The notes beneath the pieces were generated by a model. That model made no database searches and had not been told where the DNA came from. It was given only the letters and a program-made list of their open reading frames with translations. A stretch of DNA of 35,757 nucleotides from Acidobacteriota bacterium (GTDB taxonomy: Bacteria > Acidobacteriota > UBA6911). Both the position numbers and the translations under genes were made by a program. This document shows, piece by piece, positions 16,574 to 24,396 of the stretch; positions within the stretch are counted from its first letter, which is position 1; each line of letters opens with the position of its first letter. The stretch is from the NCBI GenBank assembly GCA_012719355.1, contig JAAYAM010000018.1, positions 1 through 35,757 on the forward strand, written 5' to 3'.

Positions 16574-16586
16574 TCTTTTCTATACT
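16557..16586 (+). promoter_or_regulatory. Strong sigma70-like promoter for the tonB-like gene
   Basis: A perfect TTGACA at 16557-16562 and TATACT at 16581-16586 (5/6) are 18 bases apart. The -35 and most of the spacer lie within the last codons of the oxidoreductase gene. Transcription would begin near 16593, about 24 bases before the ATG at 16617. Confidence 0.7.
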
Positions 16587-16616
16587 TTAAGGATTGCTCA
16601 GCCGGAGAGCGTACTG

Positions 16617-17582
16617 ATGTTTGAGTTCGCCATATCACGAAATAAGAGGCCGCAGCCTTCAAAGCGGATTGTCGCTTCCTGGATCGGCAGCTTTTTCGTT
16701 CATCTCTTTCTCCTGATACTTCTGGTTCAGTTCCCGGAACTGCTGCGCGGGGGTAGGTTCCATGATTTCCGCCCTCTGGCGCTCCTCACGAGAGTTGCCG
16801 GCCCCGAAGCCGATGACGACGACCGGAACTGGCGAACAGTGGCAGTCCTCAGAACCCCGATGATCGCCCCCTCAGCGGCCAGACTGCGAGAGCTTGCGGA
16901 CGGCCTGAACAGCCAGAAAAAAGGGGAAGGAGCACCTCCGATCAAAATCCGCTTCGGAAACGAAGAGAAGGAAGCTTTGAAAGAGGATGCTCCTGCGGGA
17001 AGAATTCGACTTGAACCAAAGCCGCAATCGGCCGAACCGTTATCGGCTGCGGCGGTGCCGCCCCCCGTGGAAACGGCACCAGAGCTCTCGGAAGTGCCTT
17101 CGCTGATCAAGCCGGATCCGGTCACGGAAAAGAAAGGGGATCTCAATATTGCGCTCAATAAGGCCCCGGCAGCGATTCCCGATATACCAAAGCCGACGCC
17201 TGTCCCGGCAAAGCCGAAGGAAGAGGTAAAGGTGTTTGAAGACGAGCAGAAGGCGATTCGCAGCCAGGAGAGCGGTTTCTTTGACACCAAAGGTTTCCCG
17301 CTCGGCGAGTACGCAATCCTTATAAAAGAACGTATACAAGAAAGGTGGTTCATCCCTTCGAATCTCCGCGACTCCCGCGGTCAGACCACCATAATTTTCT
17401 ACATAGAAAAGGACGGGCGTTATCGCGATTGCCGCATAGTATCTCCTTCCGGCAATACTTCTCTTGACCTTGCCGCGCTCAAGGCCGTCATGGACTCAAA
17501 TCCTTTTCCGCCACTGCCAAAAGGCTTCCCCGGGGACCACATTGGTGCTAAGTTTGTCCTTTCTTATAACGAACCTCAGTAA
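16617..17582 (+). CDS. TonB-like energy-transducing protein
   Basis: This 321-residue protein has one N-terminal membrane anchor (about 18-38, 'ASWIGSFFVHLFLLILLV') and a long Pro/Ala/Lys/Glu-rich periplasm-spanning linker (about 110-240). A TonB C-terminal domain follows (about 245-321), with 'YAILIKERIQERWFIP', 'TTIIFYIEKDGRY', 'SLDLAALKAVMDSNPFPPLP'. TonB passes proton-motive energy from ExbB/ExbD to outer-membrane receptors; a TolA-like role is an alternative. No exbB or exbD is adjacent. The ATG at 16617 is preferred because GGAG lies 9 bases upstream and it follows the promoter. An upstream in-frame start at 16515 would overlap the oxidoreductase and add a basic, non-family leader. Confidence 0.82.
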   Translation: MFEFAISRNKRPQPSKRIVASWIGSFFVHLFLLILLVQFPELLRGGRFHDFRPLALLTRVAGPEADDDDRNWRTVAVLRTPMIAPSAARLRELADGLNSQKKGEGAPPIKIRFGNEEKEALKEDAPAGRIRLEPKPQSAEPLSAAAVPPPVETAPELSEVPSLIKPDPVTEKKGDLNIALNKAPAAIPDIPKPTPVPAKPKEEVKVFEDEQKAIRSQESGFFDTKGFPLGEYAILIKERIQERWFIPSNLRDSRGQTTIIFYIEKDGRYRDCRIVSPSGNTSLDLAALKAVMDSNPFPPLPKGFPGDHIGAKFVLSYNEPQ

Positions 17583-17614
17583 GGACGGGAAACGCACGAT
17601 CGGGGAGCTGAAGC

Positions 17615-20014
17615 GTGAGGCAGTTGCGGGAGAATCTGTGTAAGTCGTCGTATCAGAAACTCAATTTCTTCATTCTACTATCCCTTCTGGTATTCTCCGC
17701 CGCGTGCGGAAAGCAGAAGCCCCAGGTGAAACCGCCTTCGGCGCCCTCGCCGACCGCTCCTCCGGCGGCAAGACCCGTTCCCACCGATCCCCGGGCGACG
17801 CATCCACTCACCCCGGAACCCGAAATCAAGCCGCCTGCGGTAAAGGAAAGCGAGGCACGTCAATCCCCTGCCGGCCCCATGATCCGTATCGGGCTCGAAA
17901 CCACCGTTGCGGAAATCCGTATCTCTTCCGCCGGCGAATATTACCTGACGGAGAAAAAGCCCGAAGCTCAACGGCGTCTTGTAAAAGGCGAGATTCTGCT
18001 GCAAGTGGAGCGCGAGGGAGGATTGAAGCAGTCATCGGTTTTCAGGGTTCAGGTCGCGTCTTTCAGCCGTGATGAACTCGCGTCCGATCTGAAGCGCAAG
18101 CTGTCCAAGCTGCTGGACGAGCCGGTAATCGTGTACGACAACAAGGCAAACGGGTTGAAGCAGGTGCGGGTCGGCGAGTGTCTCACCAGAAGTGACGCGC
18201 AGGATCTTCAGAAGAAACTCTCGGCTTCCGGTTACAGCGATGCGTTCATCGTCAGCGATAGCGCGCCGAAGGCGGGAGGAAGAACAAGCCTGTCACTTCG
18301 AGGGCCGGATAACCTTTTCCTTCTCAGTGAAACCGGGTTTCTCTTCCAGCCGTCATCTCCCGAGAATTTTCTCCGCTGCAATGGGAAACCCTATCGTGGT
18401 CTCTTCGACATATTCCCGAACAAGGGCGGTCGCCTGACTGTGGTGAACCAGCTGGCGATGGAAGAATACCTCCTGGGAGTTCTTCCAGCCGAGATCAACC
18501 CGAAATCCTATCCGGAGCCGGCGGCATTGGCTGCAATTGCGATCGCGGCCAGGACATATGCCATGAAGAATACCGGCAGGTTCAGAGCCGATGGCTTTGA
18601 TCTGAGCGATGACACGAGGAGTCAGGTCTATGAGGGAGTATCGTTGGAGAACAAAGACACCGACGAGGCAGTGCAGCAGACCGCAGGACTTGCAGTCTAC
18701 TACGACGGCAAGCTTATCGATGCCATGTACATGTCCACGTGCGGAGGAAGGACGGAAGATTCCTCAAATGTGTTCGATACTCCACCTGTTCCCTATCTGA
18801 AGAGCGTTTTTTGCGCAATTGAAAGCGCTCCCGGCAAGGGAGAGAGAGTCCTGGAAGGGCGGCACACGATCGAACAGGTGATCGTGGCAGACGATGGAAC
18901 GGTTGCAAACCGCAATATCGAACTGGCCCGCGTTATCGGCATCATCCCTCCAGGATCCCGGATTAGCGCAGAATCTCTCGCCGGCCCGGTTGAACGCAGT
19001 GAAGCGGAAGAATGGATCGAGAGAGCAGTGAAGATAGCAAAGGTCCGCCAGTCTGAAAAACCCTCCCGCGTGAAGGACATAACCACACGGGCCGGCTTTC
19101 ACCACTACGCGGCGGAAGCCTTCTTTGGTGCGGGAGAGATCAAGAGCAAAACCTCGCTTCGGGATATGGACTATTACCTGGGGAATCTCAGGGATGGAAG
19201 CGCCGTGCCGGAGGCTACCCGTATTTCGGTCACATACCTGATGAAGAACCGGATGTGGCTCCCTTTTTCCGACAACACTGTGAGGCCGGATGAACCGATG
19301 CGCAGGGGGGATGCGCTCTCTCTCCTTATTCGCTGGGTGGAATCGGCCCACCCGGCCATCCTTCGCAAAGGTACCTACGTGGCTCATACCGGCACCGGAA
19401 ACCGCGTCAGAATCAAGTCGGGATCAAAGACCGAGGAATTTGAGCTTTCCCCAAACCCCAGCCTCTTCCGGCTCGACTCGGGGCGCACCACTCCGGTGGC
19501 ACACCTGAGAGCGATCGGAAATGAAAAAGTCTATTTTCATGTCACCCAAAAGGGGACGATAGATTTCCTTGAAATGGAACTTAGTCCCACCGGCGCTGCG
19601 AGTGACCGCTACTCACCGGCAGCGATGTGGGATGTAACCTTCACCCGCACTGCCCTTGCAGAAAAACTGAGATCGATTGCAGGAAATATCGGAGAATTCC
19701 GGGATCTGACCCCTGCCCGTATCGGGACCTCCGGAAGAGCGGTTCAGATGCAGGTGTCGGGCACCCGCGGGGCCGTCACCCTGAATGGATACAGGGTCAG
19801 AAACGCACTCGGGTTGAAGGACACGCTGTTCACTATCAAACGCGAATACAATCCGGACGGCAGCATCGCATCTTTCACGTTCCATGGACACGGGTCGGGA
19901 CACGGGGTAGGGCTGTGCCAGGTCGGCGCCTTCGGGATGGCGCGAGCGGGTCACAGCTACGAAGAAATACTGAAAACCTATTACCAGGGAGTGGAGATAC
20001 GAAAGGCGTATTGA
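17615..20014 (+). CDS. SpoIID/LytB-domain lipoprotein with SPOR and SLH-like segments
   Basis: This 799-residue, probably lipid-anchored envelope protein starts at GTG 17615, with GGGGAG upstream. Residues 16-31 form a hydrophobic signal ending 'SAAC', a plausible though imperfect lipobox. A Pro-rich linker (33-85) is followed by a SPOR-like peptidoglycan-binding domain (about 142-215, 'FRVQVASFSRDELASDLK'). A SpoIID core begins near 255, with 'YLLGVLPAEI' placing E293 at the catalytic Glu of SpoIID lytic transglycosylases, then 'AAIAIAARTYA' and 'STCGG'. It is interrupted by about 350 residues that include an SLH-like motif (about 552-574, 'DNTVRPDEPMRRGDALSLL') and resumes at 756-797 with 'HGHGSGHGVGLCQVGAFGMA'. 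It would bind and cleave denuded glycan. No sporulation genes are nearby. Confidence 0.85.
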   Translation: MRQLRENLCKSSYQKLNFFILLSLLVFSAACGKQKPQVKPPSAPSPTAPPAARPVPTDPRATHPLTPEPEIKPPAVKESEARQSPAGPMIRIGLETTVAEIRISSAGEYYLTEKKPEAQRRLVKGEILLQVEREGGLKQSSVFRVQVASFSRDELASDLKRKLSKLLDEPVIVYDNKANGLKQVRVGECLTRSDAQDLQKKLSASGYSDAFIVSDSAPKAGGRTSLSLRGPDNLFLLSETGFLFQPSSPENFLRCNGKPYRGLFDIFPNKGGRLTVVNQLAMEEYLLGVLPAEINPKSYPEPAALAAIAIAARTYAMKNTGRFRADGFDLSDDTRSQVYEGVSLENKDTDEAVQQTAGLAVYYDGKLIDAMYMSTCGGRTEDSSNVFDTPPVPYLKSVFCAIESAPGKGERVLEGRHTIEQVIVADDGTVANRNIELARVIGIIPPGSRISAESLAGPVERSEAEEWIERAVKIAKVRQSEKPSRVKDITTRAGFHHYAAEAFFGAGEIKSKTSLRDMDYYLGNLRDGSAVPEATRISVTYLMKNRMWLPFSDNTVRPDEPMRRGDALSLLIRWVESAHPAILRKGTYVAHTGTGNRVRIKSGSKTEEFELSPNPSLFRLDSGRTTPVAHLRAIGNEKVYFHVTQKGTIDFLEMELSPTGAASDRYSPAAMWDVTFTRTALAEKLRSIAGNIGEFRDLTPARIGTSGRAVQMQVSGTRGAVTLNGYRVRNALGLKDTLFTIKREYNPDGSIASFTFHGHGSGHGVGLCQVGAFGMARAGHSYEEILKTYYQGVEIRKAY

Positions 20015-20035
20015 CATTCCGGTCTCACTGAGAAA

Positions 20036-20131
20036 ATGGACCGCCTGCGCTCACAACTGCTGGGAATTGTCCTGCTGGCATTGCTGTTGCTGCTGGCGGC
20101 CTGCATCCGCTACTACTTCAAAACCGGATGA
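20036..20131 (+). CDS. Putative 31-residue mini-lipoprotein
   Basis: The ATG at 20036 opens a 31-codon frame whose TGA overlaps the miaA start by four bases (ATGA at 20128-20131). The peptide has a basic N-terminus (MDRLRSQ), a 14-residue hydrophobic run (LLGIVLLALLLLLAAC) and a perfect lipobox, L-A-A-C23. Cleavage would leave a nine-residue mature lipopeptide (CIRYYFKTG). It starts 21 bases after the SpoIID-type gene. There is no strong ribosome site before it, only GAG in 'ctgagaaa'. It may be a tiny lipoprotein, a single-pass membrane peptide, or a leader that couples miaA translation. It is unrecognised by family. Confidence 0.5.
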   Translation: MDRLRSQLLGIVLLALLLLLAACIRYYFKTG

Positions 20132-21054
20132 GCACTCTCGGAATAGCCATCATAGGACCCACGGCATCGGGAAAGACCCGGCTGGCAATCTCTCTTGCAC
20201 TGCAGTTCGGGGGCGAGATCGTCAGCTGTGATGCACTCCAGGTCTACCGCGGCATGGACATCGGCACGGCAAAAGCATCCGCGGCCGAACAAGAACTCGT
20301 CACTCATCACATGTTGGACATCCAGGATCCCGACAGGGAGTTCTCCGCAGGAGATTATCAGCGGATGGCCAGAGCGGTCCTCCGGCAGATCAGCGTCCGT
20401 GGGCTCATCCCGTTTGTCACCGGAGGAACCGGCTTCTACCTGCGCGCACTGATCGAGGGTCTTTTCGAGGGGCCGGAAAGGTCAGAGCAACTCAGAGAGC
20501 GCATGCGCAGCATCATCAGTCGCAAGGGCCCCGCAATCCTTCATCGTGCACTGAAGCGCGTCGACCCGGATTCGGCCGCCAGGATTGCGGATGCCGATGC
20601 GGAAAGAATCATACGCGCCTACGAAGTTTATCTTGCCACCGGCAAGACAATGAGCTGGTGGCAAAAGCAGCCGAGGAACGCCCTCGAAGATTATCGCTGG
20701 CTGAAGATCGGGATCGAAGTCCCCAGGGAAGAACTCTACCGCAGAATCAACACCCGGGTCGAAGAGATGTTTCAGCGGAATTTCGTTGAGGAAGTGGAGG
20801 GACTGCTCAAGCGTTACCCCTCGGCTCAGGCTTTCAAGGCGATCGGCTACCGGCAGGTTGCGGCATATCTCCAGGGGAAGATCTCGCTGGCACAGGCGAT
20901 CGAAGAAACGCAGCTGCACAGCAGGCGTTATGCCAAGAGACAGCTGACCTGGTTCCGCTCTGACAAAACGATTATCTGGCTCGGAATTGACAATGTGGAG
21001 AAGGAAGCACAGGAAGTGGTCGGGAAATTCCTCCAGGACCATGAGAAAAAGTGA
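20128..21054 (+). CDS. miaA: tRNA dimethylallyltransferase
   Basis: MiaA transfers a dimethylallyl group to N6 of A37 in tRNAs that read UNN codons. The 308-residue protein shows the P-loop GPTASGKTRL (from residue 9), 'SCDALQVYRGMDIGTAK' (DSxQ-type substrate loop, with Ala for the usual Ser), 'HHMLDIQDPDREFSAGDY', 'FVTGGTGFYLRAL' and the C-terminal 'TQLHSRRYAKRQLTWFR'. Length is standard. The ATG overlaps the stop of the small upstream frame (ATGA), and no independent ribosome site is obvious, so coupled translation is likely. hfq, a frequent neighbour of miaA, is absent. Confidence 0.96.
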   Translation: MSTLGIAIIGPTASGKTRLAISLALQFGGEIVSCDALQVYRGMDIGTAKASAAEQELVTHHMLDIQDPDREFSAGDYQRMARAVLRQISVRGLIPFVTGGTGFYLRALIEGLFEGPERSEQLRERMRSIISRKGPAILHRALKRVDPDSAARIADADAERIIRAYEVYLATGKTMSWWQKQPRNALEDYRWLKIGIEVPREELYRRINTRVEEMFQRNFVEEVEGLLKRYPSAQAFKAIGYRQVAAYLQGKISLAQAIEETQLHSRRYAKRQLTWFRSDKTIIWLGIDNVEKEAQEVVGKFLQDHEKK

Positions 21055-21498
21055 TCGAGCGCTGCTCTTGAATACCAGTCCGGTTATCCCTCAATAATTG
21101 CCGCCCCAGCAATCCCGAACCGGAAAGGCAGCGCTCGTGAAGTACAGATTGCATTCGCCGTGCCAAACCCGGCGGCCGGCGCTTCCTGTACTGTCAACTC
21201 TCTGATTTTTCAACGACTTGCATAGACAATGGGAAACCGTTGACCGGAATTTCATTTTCAGAGAAATGACGAGTCCTACTCACTTTCCCACCCTGAAATG
21301 CAGCAGATTAGTTCCCCTGTCCGCTCCCAGGGCATCTCGGTAAATAGACACGGTCCCGTTAACAAGAAGATTTTCGAAAATTTGCGACTGAGAAAACACT
21401 TTGTTCATGTATGATCGGAGCTACCAAATCCACCGCCGGCAGAAATAAGGTTGAACGACGGTCGGAAACAAGAGCCAAACAGGGGAGTTCTCACGGAT
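21055..21498. other. Gene-free interval between miaA and the MFS gene (444 bases)
   Basis: No open frame here has a convincing start, composition or family signature; a TTG-started extension of the MFS gene at 21451 is judged untranslated. The left third holds a nested stem structure (21056-21137). Two weaker dyads follow: AGTACAG (21141-21147) with CTGTACT (21186-21192), enclosing CGCCG/CGGCG; and TCAACG (21210-21215) with CGTTGA (21238-21243). The right part is AT-richer. A TATGAT at 21410-21415 could be a -10 box for the MFS gene, but no properly spaced -35 was found. Confidence 0.6.
21056..21137. repeat. Nested inverted-repeat (stem) element downstream of miaA
   Basis: Three concentric perfect stems can form: CGAGCGCTGC (21056-21065) with GCAGCGCTCG (21128-21137), 10 pairs; TCCGGTT (21079-21085) with AACCGGA (21118-21124), 7 pairs; ATTGC (21097-21101) with GCAAT (21109-21113), 5 pairs around a 7-base loop. 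Asymmetric internal loops separate them (13/3 and 11/4 bases). No T-run follows on the plus strand, so a simple intrinsic terminator is not supported. It begins one base after the miaA stop. Confidence 0.5.
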
Positions 21499-22839
21499 AT
21501 GACTAAGGACCCACGCGAGATACTGGACAAGGCTCCGATGAGCCGGCTTCAGATCGCAATAATTGTGCTGACAAGCGTACTCAACGGTATCGACGGCTTT
21601 GACGTTCTGTCCATCAGCTTCGCCTCTCCCGGCATAGCTGCCGAATGGAGTGTGGACCGTGGAGCTTTGGGCGTAGTGCTGTCGATGGAGCTGATCGGAA
21701 TGGCGATAGGTTCCATCATCATTGGAGGGATCGCCGACGCGATCGGCCGCCGGCGCACTATGCTCGGCTGCCTGGCGCTGATGGCGTTCGGCATGTTTGT
21801 GACGCCGACATCGACAAGCATAGCCCAGCTGTCGTTCTGGCGGGTATTGACCGGGTTGGGGCTCGGAGGACTGCTGGCTGCAGTCAATGCTACGACTGCG
21901 GAATTCTCGAACCTGCGTCGGCGGCACTTCTGCGTTGCAATCATGTCGATCGGTTATCCTGTGGGAGGTGTCATCGGCGGAAGTGTTGCTTCCTGGCTGC
22001 TGACGAGCTACGACTGGCGCTCGGTGTTCTATCTCGGTGCTACGGTGACAACCCTGCTCATCCCGACGCTCTATTTTCTGGCGCCGGAGTCGGTACACTG
22101 GCTGGTGCGCAAGCAGCCGAAAGGAGCGCTGGAGAAGGTGAACAAGGCCATGATCCGGATGGGCCATGCGCCGATCGATGTGCTTCCTGAAGTGGCCCCT
22201 CAAGTAAGAAAGAAATCCATGGGGGATCTGTTTCGTCCGGGGCTGCTGGGCGTGACGGTGGTTGTGACCATGGCATACTTCCTCCACATCACCACCTATT
22301 ACTTCATTCTCAAATGGGTTCCAAAAGTCGTAGCGGATCTGGGTTTTGCCGTTTCCTCCGCGGGTAATGTGCTGGTTTGTGCGAATATCGGGGGCGCAAT
22401 CGGCGGGACCATCTTCGGCCTGCTGAGCATGCGGTTTGACCCGAAAAAGCTCACCGTGGCCACGATGGCTCTCGGCGCAGTCTTTATCGCGGCTTTCGGC
22501 TACTCCCCTGCCGACCTGGTATCCATGGGGCTATTGGCGGGACTTTGCGGCTTCTTCGGAAACACGGCCATCGTAGGGATGTTCGCGCTCTTTGCACATT
22601 CCTTCCCAACGCACGTGCGTGCATCCGGAACCGGTTTCGCTGTCGGAGTCGGCCGCGGCGGGGCGATCCTGTCACCGATTATTGTCGGATTCCTCTTCGA
22701 ATGGGGATTCGCTCTTCCGGCTGTGACGACTCTGATCGCCATCGGCGGATTGGCGGGCGCAGCGGTTCTGGTTTTCCTGAAGATCCAGAAACAGGAGGCG
22801 CCGGCTGCCGCTGCACTGAAAAAGGCAGTCTCTGCATAG
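21499..22839 (+). CDS. MFS transporter, aromatic acid:H+ symporter (AAHS)-like
   Basis: This is a 446-residue, 12-segment inner-membrane transporter. TM1 carries 'GIDGFDVLSI', the D-G-(F/Y)-D motif typical of the AAHS group (PcaK, BenK). The TM2-3 loop has 'GGIADAIGRRRTM' (MFS motif A), TM4 has 'RVLTGLGLGGLLAA', and 'APESVHWLVRKQP' closes the first half before a cytoplasmic loop. Substrate is probably a small aromatic or organic acid; sugar or phosphate transport cannot be excluded. The ATG at 21499 is chosen over a TTG at 21451 because AGGGGAG (21481-21487) is positioned for it. It stands alone between a long intergenic region and a hairpin, with no catabolic genes beside it. Confidence 0.8.
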   Translation: MTKDPREILDKAPMSRLQIAIIVLTSVLNGIDGFDVLSISFASPGIAAEWSVDRGALGVVLSMELIGMAIGSIIIGGIADAIGRRRTMLGCLALMAFGMFVTPTSTSIAQLSFWRVLTGLGLGGLLAAVNATTAEFSNLRRRHFCVAIMSIGYPVGGVIGGSVASWLLTSYDWRSVFYLGATVTTLLIPTLYFLAPESVHWLVRKQPKGALEKVNKAMIRMGHAPIDVLPEVAPQVRKKSMGDLFRPGLLGVTVVVTMAYFLHITTYYFILKWVPKVVADLGFAVSSAGNVLVCANIGGAIGGTIFGLLSMRFDPKKLTVATMALGAVFIAAFGYSPADLVSMGLLAGLCGFFGNTAIVGMFALFAHSFPTHVRASGTGFAVGVGRGGAILSPIIVGFLFEWGFALPAVTTLIAIGGLAGAAVLVFLKIQKQEAPAAAALKKAVSA

Positions 22840-22848
22840 TTCCGTCTT

Positions 22849-22879
22849 TGCCGCCGGCCGGATCAACCTGCCGGCGGCA
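22849..22879 (+). terminator. GC-rich hairpin, probable terminator of the MFS gene
   Basis: TGCCGCCGG (22849-22857) pairs perfectly with CCGGCGGCA (22871-22879) around a 13-base loop, starting 10 bases after the stop codon. The sequence after it is pyrimidine-rich (tccttccctt) rather than a pure T-run, so termination could be partial. It separates the MFS gene from gatB. Confidence 0.6.
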
Positions 22880-22926
22880 TCCTTCCCTTCGGCGAAATTT
22901 CCACGATCCGACCGCCTCGTTTTCCT

Positions 22927-22932
22927 TATAAT
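22927..22932 (+). promoter_or_regulatory. -10 box of a probable leaderless gatB transcript
   Basis: A perfect TATAAT ends six bases before the gatB ATG at 22939, so the expected start point falls on or beside the A of the start codon. No ribosome site is visible upstream of the ATG, consistent with a leaderless message. No good -35 hexamer was found at 16-18 bases, which is the weak point. Confidence 0.45.
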
Positions 22933-22938
22933 GCAGTT

Positions 22939-24396
22939 ATGGAATTCGAACCTGTTATTGGACTCGAGGTACACGCGCAACTGTTGACGCGGTCAAAGCT
23001 ATTCTGTGGGTGCAGCACGCAGTTTGGAGCTCCTCCTAATTCGAATACATGTCCTGTCTGCCTTGCGCTCCCGGGAGCGCTCCCGGTTGTAAACCGCGAA
23101 GCGGTGGCGATGGCCGTCAAGGCGGCCGTGGCGCTGGGATGCAAAGTCAGCGAGACATCCGTTTTCGCCAGAAAGAATTATTTCTATCCGGATCTCCCCA
23201 AGGGATATCAGATTTCACAGTTCGAGCTCCCTCTTGGGGAACACGGCAGGGTGCAGGTCTACTCCGGGGACAGGACTGATACGGGCAAGATCGTGAACCG
23301 GCAGGAGAAATCGTTCGGGATAACGCGGATTCACATGGAAGACGACGCCGGCAAGTCGATCCACGATGAAGAAAGATCGCATGTGAATCTGAACCGGACG
23401 GGTGTTCCCCTGATCGAAATCGTCAGTGAGCCTGATTTCCGCAGCAGCCAGGAAGCTTATGATTACTTGATCCACCTGCGAAAGACCCTTCTCTATATCG
23501 GAATCTGTGACGGCAACATGGAAGAGGGGAGCCTGCGCTGTGACGCGAACGTGTCGGTGCGGCCGAAGGGATCGGAGAAGTTCGGCACGAAAGTCGAGAT
23601 AAAGAACCTCAACTCGTTCCGGTTTCTGCAAAGGGCGCTGGATTATGAGATAGAGCGGCAGATGCAGGTGCTTTCGGAAGGGGGTACGGTAGTACAGGAA
23701 ACGAGGCTCTGGGATGAATCGTCAGGACGCACCTTCACGATGCGGAGCAAGGAGGAAGCGCACGATTACCGCTATTTCCCTGAACCCGACCTGCCGCCGC
23801 TGAAGCTTGACCCCGCATGGATAGCCGAGTTGACGGAAGCGGTTCCGGAGCTTCCAGGAGCGCGTATGGAGCGGTTTGTCCGCCAATACGGTCTCTCAAT
23901 TGACGATGCGCTCCTCCTCACCTCAACGCGCGCCACGGCTGAGTATTTCGAAAGGTGTGCAGAAGTATCCGGCAATCCACGATCCTCCGCCAACTGGATC
24001 ATGGGCGACCTTGCCTTCGCCCTAAAGAATATGGGCAAGGAGATAGAGGATTGTCCGATTTCTCCGGATAGTCTCGCCGCGCTGATCAGCAAGATAGATT
24101 CGGGCGAAATCTCCGGCAAAATCGCCAAGACCGTGTTCGAGGAAATGACACGTACCCTTGAAGAGCCTGCCGCAATCATCCAGCGTCTCGGATTGGCACA
24201 GGTCAGCGATGAAGCCAGCATTGGAGCCGTCGTGGACCGGATAGTTGCAGCAAACCCGAAGCAGGTGGCCGAATACCGCTCAGGCAAAACCCGGGTGCTG
24301 GGCTATTTCGTGGGCCAGGTGATGAAGGAAACCAAGGGGCAGGCTAATCCGCAGATGGTCAATGAATTGCTGCAGAAAAAACTTGCGGATGCATGA
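22939..24396 (+). CDS. gatB: Aspartyl/glutamyl-tRNA amidotransferase subunit B
   Basis: GatB is the kinase/transamidase subunit of GatCAB, which converts mischarged Glu-tRNA(Gln) and Asp-tRNA(Asn) to their amidated forms. The 485-residue protein begins '[23 protein letters not shown]'-like, with a C-x-C...C-x2-C zinc set (through '[10 protein letters not shown]'), followed by '[18 protein letters not shown]', '[10 protein letters not shown]', '[15 protein letters not shown]' and '[13 protein letters not shown]'. A C-terminal tRNA-binding YqeY-like domain ends '[23 protein letters not shown]'. Full length. gatA and gatC are not in the window. Its stop overlaps the next gene's ATG by four bases. 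Confidence 0.97.
   Translation: MEFEPVIGLEVHAQLLTRSKLFCGCSTQFGAPPNSNTCPVCLALPGALPVVNREAVAMAVKAAVALGCKVSETSVFARKNYFYPDLPKGYQISQFELPLGEHGRVQVYSGDRTDTGKIVNRQEKSFGITRIHMEDDAGKSIHDEERSHVNLNRTGVPLIEIVSEPDFRSSQEAYDYLIHLRKTLLYIGICDGNMEEGSLRCDANVSVRPKGSEKFGTKVEIKNLNSFRFLQRALDYEIERQMQVLSEGGTVVQETRLWDESSGRTFTMRSKEEAHDYRYFPEPDLPPLKLDPAWIAELTEAVPELPGARMERFVRQYGLSIDDALLLTSTRATAEYFERCAEVSGNPRSSANWIMGDLAFALKNMGKEIEDCPISPDSLAALISKIDSGEISGKIAKTVFEEMTRTLEEPAAIIQRLGLAQVSDEASIGAVVDRIVAANPKQVAEYRSGKTRVLGYFVGQVMKETKGQANPQMVNELLQKKLADA

Noticed and set aside
21382-21415. TTGCGA...TATGAT as a promoter for the MFS gene
   Set aside because: The spacer is 22 bases, outside the working range for sigma70; noted only as a possible -10 box.
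21421-22287. 288-codon minus-strand frame opposite the MFS transporter
   Set aside because: His/Gln/Arg-rich low-complexity translation antisense to a well-supported membrane protein.
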